64,000 nucleotides of DNA from Serratia plymuthica (GTDB lineage: Bacteria; Pseudomonadota; Gammaproteobacteria; Enterobacterales; Enterobacteriaceae), in contig NZ_CP068771.1 in assembly GCF_018336935.1 (NCBI RefSeq), positions 2,666,001 to 2,730,000 of the forward strand, read 5' to 3'. Within the stretch, counting starts at the first letter, position 1; every line of letters begins with the position of its first letter. This document shows, one piece after another, positions 58,070 to 64,000 of the stretch. The position numbers were made by a program, and so were the translations under genes. Below the pieces are notes generated by a model. The model worked only from the letters and a program-made list of their open reading frames with translations, was not told where the DNA came from and searched no databases.

Positions 58070-58088
58070 GATAACGAATCTCATTATC
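58070..58088. promoter_or_regulatory. Fur box of ryhB
   Basis: GATAACGAATCTCATTATC matches 15 of 19 Fur consensus positions and overlaps the inferred -10/-35 region of ryhB, so Fur-Fe would block the promoter. Confidence 0.88.
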
Positions 58089-58126
58089 TTTTACAAAATG
58101 CTTTTACTTGCTTCGTCATGGAGCCA

Positions 58127-58435
58127 TCAATGCTCTGCCCTGCCAAACCGCCGATATAGACCCACAATTGCAAAAAAAATGGTCACCACCAGAACATTGA
58201 TCGAAATCCATACTATTAATATGGGCACAGCGGTTTGATAGAGCGGAATGCCCCTCGCGGCCGAGAAGGGATTGATATGCAAAGACCTGATAAGAAAGAA
58301 GGGATTCAGATTAAACCATTGGCAGAACAAAGCTATCAACGTTGGCGGCAGGAAAAAATAAAGTCCCAACGTGGCGACCAGTAAACATACTGTCGAACGA
58401 CTGTTTTTATAATTTTTCATCTCACTATCTGCCAT
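58127..58435 (-). CDS. Small membrane protein of unknown function (102 residues)
   Basis: Two strong hydrophobic segments (~18-38, LLVATLGLYFFLPPTLIALF, and ~69-93, AVPILIVWISINVLVVTIFF) joined by a loop, with a basic C-terminus (GLYRRFGRAEH). The start is ATG 58435 or ATG 58420; neither has a strong ribosome site. It lies upstream of ryhB on the same strand. No family is recognised. Confidence 0.6.
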   Translation of the reverse strand: MADSEMKNYKNSRSTVCLLVATLGLYFFLPPTLIALFCQWFNLNPFFLIRSLHINPFSAARGIPLYQTAVPILIVWISINVLVVTIFFAIVGLYRRFGRAEH

Positions 58436-58589
58436 TACTCTTTCGCTGAAAACGCCCTGGCCGTTGTTGTTTGAACAGACCCAACAAGGGTCAAATAGTT
58501 CCCCTTTTGCGGTAAAATAAAGCCTGTTTGGCGTTTAATTTTCATTTAGCTACCTGATGCTATAACGCTATTCAGCTCAGGAGGCTCTC

Positions 58590-59072
58590 ATGATATCGGA
58601 CTATCGCCCTATCCCGCCAAACAGCAAAAAGCTCAAAGTCATCTATGGCTGGTACATATATGCCGTCTATACGCTGTTGATCTTTAATATCTACCTGGCG
58701 GTGTATAACGTCTGTGTCAGACACCCCATTGAATCGCCGCTGATCTCATGGCTCCATAGCCTGTTCATCGCCTTTATGCTCTACCAACTGCTGAAAAAAC
58801 GAGCGCGTTTCGCCTGGCTGATGCTGGCCTATTTTATTCTGATGCGGCTGTATTACGCCAACGTGTTGCATATCGAATTTAATGCCTGGAGCCGCGGGTT
58901 GGTCTTCGCGATCCTGACGGTCTTGCTCACCGGCACGGTTGCGCTGGGGCAACTCGCGACGCCACCGTTGCGTCAGGATTGGCTGGCACGCTTGGGGTGG
59001 CGGCAATGGGCTACGTTGGCCGGTTTGTCCGGGGTACTGACGCCGTTGATTACTACCGATTATCTGAGTTGA
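58590..59072 (+). CDS. Multi-pass membrane protein of unknown function (160 residues)
   Basis: Four hydrophobic segments at about 19-40 (GWYIYAVYTLLIFNIYLAVY), 53-67, 72-90 and 102-120. AGGAGG six bases before the ATG makes the start certain. The N-terminus is polar with prolines (MISDYRPIPPNSKKLKVIYG). The layout is reminiscent of DUF2569-type proteins, but I do not assign it. It is convergent with a small minus-strand gene. Confidence 0.7.
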   Translation: MISDYRPIPPNSKKLKVIYGWYIYAVYTLLIFNIYLAVYNVCVRHPIESPLISWLHSLFIAFMLYQLLKKRARFAWLMLAYFILMRLYYANVLHIEFNAWSRGLVFAILTVLLTGTVALGQLATPPLRQDWLARLGWRQWATLAGLSGVLTPLITTDYLS

Positions 59073-59081
59073 CGGCAGTCG

Positions 59082-59237
59082 TTATTTTGGAATATGCGGT
59101 TCGGAGATATCAACCATGCGGCACAGCTTGGTGTAGTTACTGGATTGTTCGCACAACTTATCGGTGACGTAAACACCAAGATAACCCAGCACCAGCACAT
59201 AGCCGGCCATGCACAGAATAAAAATAAACGTTCTCAC
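59082..59237 (-). CDS. Small membrane protein with C-terminal cysteines (51 residues)
   Basis: From GTG 59237 (with AGGTTGG upstream) the product is 51 residues: one membrane helix (FIFILCMAGYVLVLGYLGVY) and a polar tail with two Cys (KLCEQSSNYTKLCRMVDIS). A longer reading from TTG 59306 adds 23 basic residues. It is divergent from the ABC importer operon, across the Zur-like site. Function unknown. Confidence 0.5.
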   Translation of the reverse strand: MRTFIFILCMAGYVLVLGYLGVYVTDKLCEQSSNYTKLCRMVDISEPHIPK

Positions 59238-59341
59238 CGATAGAACCAACCTGACAATAACACCTTGAGCATCATACCTTGATTTTCCTGCTTTAGACCA
59301 TTTCAAAGTATTTCAGAAATCTGCTGGTCATTTCCCGCCAG

Positions 59342-59364
59342 CGAATGTTATGTTATTACATATC
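59342..59364. promoter_or_regulatory. Zur-like operator before the ABC importer operon
   Basis: The left half AATGTTAT and right half TATTACAT-ATC form an imperfect palindrome matching 17 of 22 defined positions of the E. coli Zur consensus (GAAATGTTATANTATAACATTTC in form). It ends 24 bp before the first ATG of the operon. Zinc control is inferred from this match alone. Confidence 0.55.
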
Positions 59365-59388
59365 AAAACAACATTTACAGATACGCTA

Positions 59389-60192
59389 ATGGAAACCCAA
59401 AGCCCACCGTTACTCACCGTAGAACATCTGACACTGTCGATTAACGGGGAAGTCAAAATCAGCGATCTGAACTTCACCCTGCATGCCGGCGAGCGGCTGT
59501 GTCTGCTGGGCGCATCCGGCTCAGGCAAGTCACTTACCGCCGCCGCCATTTTGGGCACGCTGCCCTTTGACGCAGCACTCAGCGGATCGATACGGCTGCT
59601 GGGGCAGGAAATCAGCGGCCAACGTTTACAACAACGCAAATCCTTCGCGATGGCGGCCATTTTTCAAGATCCTTTTACCAGCCTCAATCCTCTGACCACC
59701 GTGGGTAAACAACTGATCATGGCCCTGCGTGGCCGGAGCGGCATGAACAAAGAGCAGGCCCAATGCTGCGCCTCCGAGTTGTTGGCCGTGCTGGGCTTAC
59801 CGCCGGACACGATCATGATGCGCTACCCGGGACAATTATCGGGTGGCCAATGCCAACGAGTCTGCGCGGCGCTGGCGCTGAGCGGCGAAAAAAACCTGTT
59901 GATAGCGGATGAACCCACCACCGCGCTGGATATGGTCAGCCAGCAGCAGTTAATCGATATCCTGAAGCGCTATACCGAGCGCCCCGCCGCACCGGCGCTG
60001 CTGTTTATCACCCACGATCTTTCCGTCGCCGCCCGCCTGTGCCAACGTGCCATCGTGCTGGCTAACGGCAAGATAGCCGAGCACGGATCTATCGCACAGC
60101 TATTGCGCCAACCTGTACATCCCTACACCCAGCGACTGGTTGCCACGGCGCTGCGCCCGGCATTCGGCCCGTCAATGAGTATGGCGGGATAA
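59389..60192 (+). CDS. ABC importer ATPase, peptide/nickel type (DppD/NikD-like)
   Basis: A 267-residue cytoplasmic ATPase. Walker A LLGASGSGKSLTAAAI, signature LSGGQCQRVCAALAL, Walker [13 protein letters not shown] and switch His ITHDLSVAARLC are all intact. It ends soon after the ABC core and lacks the Cys-rich OppD extension, which fits NikD-like proteins. The start at ATG 59389 lies just downstream of a Zur-like palindrome; ATG 59350 is inside that site and less likely. First gene of a four-gene operon; 4 bp to the next. Confidence 0.88.
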   Translation: METQSPPLLTVEHLTLSINGEVKISDLNFTLHAGERLCLLGASGSGKSLTAAAILGTLPFDAALSGSIRLLGQEISGQRLQQRKSFAMAAIFQDPFTSLNPLTTVGKQLIMALRGRSGMNKEQAQCCASELLAVLGLPPDTIMMRYPGQLSGGQCQRVCAALALSGEKNLLIADEPTTALDMVSQQQLIDILKRYTERPAAPALLFITHDLSVAARLCQRAIVLANGKIAEHGSIAQLLRQPVHPYTQRLVATALRPAFGPSMSMAG

Positions 60193-60196
60193 TCCA

Positions 60197-60979
60197 GTGA
60201 ATCACTCGCCGGTCAACGCCACACTGCCCTTTATCAGCCTGCAGAATGTCTGTCGGCAATATACTCCCGCATCGGGTGGTCTCAGCCCTACCGACCTGAA
60301 TCTGCATGCCGAAGAGCGCATCGGGCTGGTTGGCTGTTCCGGCGCAGGCAAATCCACTTTGCTTAAACTGCTGTTAGCGCTAGAGGCGCCGGATTTCGGC
60401 CATATCTTCTGCCAGGGCACAACAATTCGCCCAGCGTCCGTTAGCCGGCTGCGCTGGTACCGACGTTTGGTGCAGTATGTTCCGCAAGACGCCCATGCCT
60501 CGCTCAATCCGCGCCATACGGTCGCCGAACTGATTATCGCTCCCCTACGCCAACTCGGTTTGCCGCAGGATCTGGGTATCACTGCCGAGCGAGCGCTGCG
60601 TCAGGTTGAACTGGATGAACACCTGCTGTACGCCAGACCGGGCCAGCTTTCCGGCGGGCAGGCACAGCGGGTAGCGCTGGCACGCGCCATCGCGCTGCAA
60701 CCCCGTTTTTTACTGGCCGATGAGCCGGTCAGCGGTCTGGACCAGCCCTTGCGCCGGCAGATCATCAACCTGCTCGACCGTATTGCCCATCAGCAAAGAA
60801 TGGGAATGTTGCTGGTCTCCCATGATATTTCGTTGGTGGCCGCCTTATGCCAACGCACGCTGGTGATGGACCACGGCGCCATCGTGGAAGATCGCCCAAC
60901 CCGGGATCTGCTGCAAACGCCCCGGCATGTCGCTACCCGTGCTTTGATCGCCGCCATCCCATCTTTGCCCTCTTTTTAG
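60197..60979 (+). CDS. ABC importer ATPase, peptide/nickel type (DppF/NikE-like)
   Basis: A 260-residue ATPase partner of the preceding gene. Walker A GLVGCSGAGKSTLLKLL, signature QLSGGQAQRVALARAIA, Walker B LLADEPVSGLD and VSHDISLVAALC are intact. The start is GTG 60197, four bases after the previous stop. It lacks the C-terminal Cys region of OppF. Together the two make the ATPase pair of the importer. Confidence 0.88.
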   Translation: MNHSPVNATLPFISLQNVCRQYTPASGGLSPTDLNLHAEERIGLVGCSGAGKSTLLKLLLALEAPDFGHIFCQGTTIRPASVSRLRWYRRLVQYVPQDAHASLNPRHTVAELIIAPLRQLGLPQDLGITAERALRQVELDEHLLYARPGQLSGGQAQRVALARAIALQPRFLLADEPVSGLDQPLRRQIINLLDRIAHQQRMGMLLVSHDISLVAALCQRTLVMDHGAIVEDRPTRDLLQTPRHVATRALIAAIPSLPSF

Positions 60980-61003
60980 CCCTGAGATCCTGAGGAATTT
61001 TGC

Positions 61004-62518
61004 ATGCTGAACCTGCGCTTTATTGGCCCAACCGGCTGCCTGCTTGCCGGCAGTCTGCTGCTTGGCGGCTGCTTTGAACCTGCAAAGCCGAAAGAAAGTG
61101 CCACCGAAGAAAAACGTATCCGGCTGGCCATGCTTCAACCGCCCCGTTCCGGGTTAACGCCATTGAGCGATGACGCTTTTAAACTCTCGCGCTGGAGCAA
61201 TGCCGAAACCCTGGTGGTGTTGAACGCCAATGGCGATGCCGAGCCGTCGCTGGCGACTGAATGGCAGCAAATAGATGACCGCCGCTGGCGCTTTGTGCTG
61301 CGTCAGGGCGTCATTTTCCATGACGGCAGCCTAATGACGGCGCAAAGCGTAGTGCGTTCACTTTCGGCAGCGATACATGCCGCGCCAAAACCGCGCATTC
61401 TGGACGGCGTTGAGCTGTCGATCGCCGCCGAAGGCGATAGCGCCGTGGTGATCACTACCGCTCATTCTGATCCCCTGATTCCGCAACGGCTGTCCAGCCC
61501 GCAACTGGCGATCCTCGCCGAACGGGCCTATGCCGCCAACGGCGTGGTTAATCCGCTGCAGGCCGGAACCGGTGCCTTTGTGCTGACGGAAATCAACGGC
61601 ACCAGCAGCGCAAGGCTAAATCGCTTTGACGGTTACTGGGGCGAGAAAGCCGCCGCACCGGGGATCGACGTCAGTTTTGTGCCGGACAGCAATGCGCGTG
61701 CCGCCGCCCTGCGTACCGGCAGCGCCGATCTGGTTGAGGCGCTGCCGGTATCGCAGTTGCCGCTCATTGACGCGAGGCTGATCCACGAAGTCCCGATGCC
61801 GCGTACCAATACGCTATATCTGAATACTCGCCTCGGCGCTTTCCGCGATCCGGCGATGCGCGCGGCAGCGGCCGCGGCGGTTCAACGCCAACAGTTGGTG
61901 GATAACGTCTACGAAGGCCGTGCCGATCTTGCCGCCGGGTTGCTTGGCCCGGCGTTGCCCTGGGCCGCCTCATTGCGGCAACCGCAACCGGCTATCCAGC
62001 CGACGGCGGTAAAAGGCCAGACCATTACCCTGGCGACCTTCAGCGATCGGGCAGAGCTGCCCGAAGTCGCGGTTTATCTGGCTCAACAGCTCAGCGCCGC
62101 CGGCTTTATAGTCAAACAGGAGGTGCGGGAATACGCCCACATTGAAGCCGATGCGTTGGCGGGCAAATTCGACGCGTTCATTTTGTCGCGCGCCACCGTG
62201 TTGGATTCCGGCGATCCGGTGGCCTACATGTACAGCGATTTTGCCTGCCGGGGATCGTTCAATATCGCTCAACTCTGTGACCCAAAAGTGGACGAAGCAT
62301 TAACCCAGGCCGCTGCCATACCGGCCGGTGCGCAGCGTCGCCAGGCGATTATCGAGGCGGAGAGCCGTATCCTCGCGACGCATGCGGCCATCCCCTTGTT
62401 GCATGAAAGGGTTCTCCAGGGTGAAGCCGTCGCCATGCAGCACGCAGATCGCGATCCGCGTGAACGTCGACTGGTGACACCGCGCAGCGTTATTTCCGCC
62501 GGGCAGCCCCGATCGTGA
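61004..62518 (+). CDS. Substrate-binding lipoprotein of the ABC importer (SBP family 5, NikA-like)
   Basis: A 504-residue protein with a lipoprotein signal: hydrophobic LLAGSLLLGGC, so Cys23 is the lipidated residue. The mature part is a family 5 peptide/nickel-binding protein with the features DRRWRFVLRQGVIFHDGSLM, LNRFDGYWGEKAAAPGIDV and NTLYLNTRLGAFRDPAMRAA. Its start follows GAGGA. Being lipid-anchored and single it differs from the soluble OppA pair at 14-18 kb. The ligand may be a metal complex, a peptide or a metallophore; the Zur-like site favours zinc. It overlaps the permease gene by 4 bp. Confidence 0.87.
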   Translation: MLNLRFIGPTGCLLAGSLLLGGCFEPAKPKESATEEKRIRLAMLQPPRSGLTPLSDDAFKLSRWSNAETLVVLNANGDAEPSLATEWQQIDDRRWRFVLRQGVIFHDGSLMTAQSVVRSLSAAIHAAPKPRILDGVELSIAAEGDSAVVITTAHSDPLIPQRLSSPQLAILAERAYAANGVVNPLQAGTGAFVLTEINGTSSARLNRFDGYWGEKAAAPGIDVSFVPDSNARAAALRTGSADLVEALPVSQLPLIDARLIHEVPMPRTNTLYLNTRLGAFRDPAMRAAAAAAVQRQQLVDNVYEGRADLAAGLLGPALPWAASLRQPQPAIQPTAVKGQTITLATFSDRAELPEVAVYLAQQLSAAGFIVKQEVREYAHIEADALAGKFDAFILSRATVLDSGDPVAYMYSDFACRGSFNIAQLCDPKVDEALTQAAAIPAGAQRRQAIIEAESRILATHAAIPLLHERVLQGEAVAMQHADRDPRERRLVTPRSVISAGQPRS

Positions 62519-64000
62519 TAAAGCGTTCGATGAAGATGTTGTTGCCGCTCGCCTCACGCCTGCTTGCCCTGTTGGCGATGATTTTGCTCATTGGCCTGAT
62601 GCCCTGGATTTCCGGCCGAGATCCGGCTCTCAGTCTGCTGCGGGCTCGCTCAAGCGAACAAGAAGCGACACCGGAAGCCCTGAACGCCATTCGCCAACGA
62701 TTCGGTCTGGATGACGGACCGTTGATGCTGCTTGGCCGGTGGTTTTCCGGCTTGCTGCGCGGGGATGCCGGCAACTCCTGGATCTCGGGTCGGCCAGTGC
62801 TGGAAGGCATGCTGCAAGCCGCCGGAGTGTCTCTGCTCCTGATGGCCTGCGCACTCACTGTGGCGTTGTCGGTGGCGCTGTTGTTGGCGTTGCCGACCCT
62901 GTGGCGTGGCATGCGCGGCGACAGCCGGCGCCCTGCGGGCGTATTGGCTGTGGCACTGACCTCCCTGCCGGAATTTTTGCTGGCGGCGCTGTTGCTGATT
63001 GTCGGCGCCGTCTGGTTGCGCTGGTTCCCGCCCTACGGCTGGCAAAGCCTCCAACACGTTGTTCTGCCTGCGCTGGCGTTGGGCCTGCCCGCGGGAGGAT
63101 TGCTGGGCCTGCTGTTCAGCGACGGGATGGCCGCAACCTTCTCTGAACGCTGGTTGATCACCTGGAGCCTTGCCGGCATCTCCCGGAGGCAACGTCTGTT
63201 GGCGGTATTGCGCCGCACCTTGCCCGCCCTGCTGCCGCAGATTGGTCTGGTGCTGGTGGGGCTTACCGGCGGTGCCATTGCCGTCGAGAAAGTGTTCGCC
63301 ATTCCCGGCCTTGGCCGCGCGACCTTAGGCGCCGCCATCGCACAGGATCTGCCTGCACTGCAGTGCGGTATCCTGATTCTGCTGATGATCGCCTTCAGCG
63401 CCGGTTTCCTGGCGCAGGGAGCGCATTATCTGCTGCTGGGCCGTATCGCCGCGTCGCTGCCTAATGCGCCGCAACCCCAGCACAGCGTCAAAGGCAGTTA
63501 TCTTGTCGCCGCAATCGCCGCGCTATTGCTGTGTCTGCTGGTGCTGAGCGGGGTCATCCGCGATCCGTTCTCGTCTCTGCATATGCGCCTGCAACCGCCG
63601 AGCCTGGCACTGCCCTTTGGCGCCGACGCCACTGGCCGGGACATTCTGGCGCGGGTATCCCAGGGCGCGGTGAACACCAGCCTGCTGGCGCTGGGCGTCA
63701 GCTTCGCTTCGCTGCTCCTCGGAATGCTGTTTGGCCTGATGCCGCGCCTGATGTGTGGGGTGATTGAGCTGGCCAACGCGACGCCGCCCGTCGTGGCGGG
63801 CCTGTTGGCGATCGCCATTACCGGCCCTTCAGCCTACGGCGCCGCCTGCGCGGTAATGCTGGTCAGTTGGGCACCGCTGGCGGCACACTGTGCCGCGCTA
63901 TTGACGGAGGCGCGTACGCAGCCCTATATCCGCATGCTGCCCGTATTGGGAATAGGCCGCCTGCGCACGCTGACGCACTACCTGTTGCCGGCGTTACTCG
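62515..64000 (+). CDS. Fused two-domain ABC permease (DppB plus DppC type), cut by window end
   Basis: The frame is open from GTG 62515 (overlapping the previous TGA) to the window end, at least 495 residues. The first ~310 residues are a DppB-type permease with KVFAIPGLGRATLGAAIAQ. After a short linker a DppC-type unit begins, containing RLQPPSLALPFGADATGRDI and LARVSQGAVNTSLLALG. Normally these are two separate chains; here they are one. An alternative start is ATG 62530. The sequence is partial at the 3' end. Confidence 0.85.
   Translation, partial: MIKRSMKMLLPLASRLLALLAMILLIGLMPWISGRDPALSLLRARSSEQEATPEALNAIRQRFGLDDGPLMLLGRWFSGLLRGDAGNSWISGRPVLEGMLQAAGVSLLLMACALTVALSVALLLALPTLWRGMRGDSRRPAGVLAVALTSLPEFLLAALLLIVGAVWLRWFPPYGWQSLQHVVLPALALGLPAGGLLGLLFSDGMAATFSERWLITWSLAGISRRQRLLAVLRRTLPALLPQIGLVLVGLTGGAIAVEKVFAIPGLGRATLGAAIAQDLPALQCGILILLMIAFSAGFLAQGAHYLLLGRIAASLPNAPQPQHSVKGSYLVAAIAALLLCLLVLSGVIRDPFSSLHMRLQPPSLALPFGADATGRDILARVSQGAVNTSLLALGVSFASLLLGMLFGLMPRLMCGVIELANATPPVVAGLLAIAITGPSAYGAACAVMLVSWAPLAAHCAALLTEARTQPYIRMLPVLGIGRLRTLTHYLLPALL

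Overview
The window is 64 kb of enterobacterial chromosome, most likely Serratia and by gene content perhaps the S. liquefaciens/proteamaculans group (inference). Three things support this: long blocks follow E. coli gene order, core proteins such as GapA, AdhE, ClsA, RssB, SelD and H-NS are very close to the E. coli versions, and the backbone is interrupted by Serratia-style additions (a secreted GH18 chitinase, a second oppA, a FoxA-like siderophore receptor, extra efflux and metal uptake genes). I see no prophage, insertion sequence, CRISPR array or integrase.

Layout. 0-10.5 kb: end of yciC, an inserted SulP transporter, yciB, yciA, tonB, queH, yciI, a KTSC protein, a divergent TetR/MFS efflux pair, the small gene yciY, clsA and yciU. 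10.5-19.3 kb: oppABCDF with tandem oppA genes, then ychE. 19.8-24.3 kb: adhE, tdk, hns. 24.5-27.8 kb: galU-ugd-uronate epimerase operon for UDP-sugars. 28-34.5 kb: rssA-rssB, ychJ, purU, two tRNA-Tyr genes followed by an rtT-like repeat, a LOG-family gene, xthA, nudG. 34.5-39.6 kb: selD-selU-topB-ynjH operon and ydjA. 39.8-52.6 kb: sppA, ansA-pncA, chitinase, yeaC, msrB, gapA, yeaD, mipA, yeaG-yeaH. 52.6-59.3 kb: an accessory stretch of small membrane proteins, a DJ-1/PfpI protein, an acetyltransferase, a Pmp3/YqaE proteolipid, an OrtT/GhoT-type toxin, a siderophore receptor and the small RNA RyhB. 59.4-64 kb: an Opp/Nik-type ABC importer cut by the window end.

The most informative reading is in the gaps. 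RyhB (57955-58061, minus strand) is recognisable from its conserved core, terminator and Fur box. A near-consensus sigma-54 promoter precedes yeaG. A perfect CRP box precedes gapA and a Cra-like operator precedes adhE. The last ABC operon is preceded by a Zur-like palindrome, which suggests that this peptide/nickel-type importer, with its two permease domains fused in one chain, may serve zinc or zinc-metallophore uptake. The tyrTV locus carries a 171-bp-period repeat containing the tRNA 3' end, as in the E. coli rtT locus. The region at 5383-5530 looks like an unrecognised structured small RNA.

Several genes work together. TonB energises the FoxA-like receptor, and both have Fur sites; RyhB adds the post-transcriptional arm of iron sparing. 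OppA proteins feed the OppBCDF importer. GalU, Ugd and the epimerase make UDP-Glc, UDP-GlcA and UDP-GalA in sequence. SelD supplies selenophosphate to SelU. AnsA and PncA are co-transcribed amidohydrolases. All assignments come from reading the sequence and remembered family features; no database search was run.
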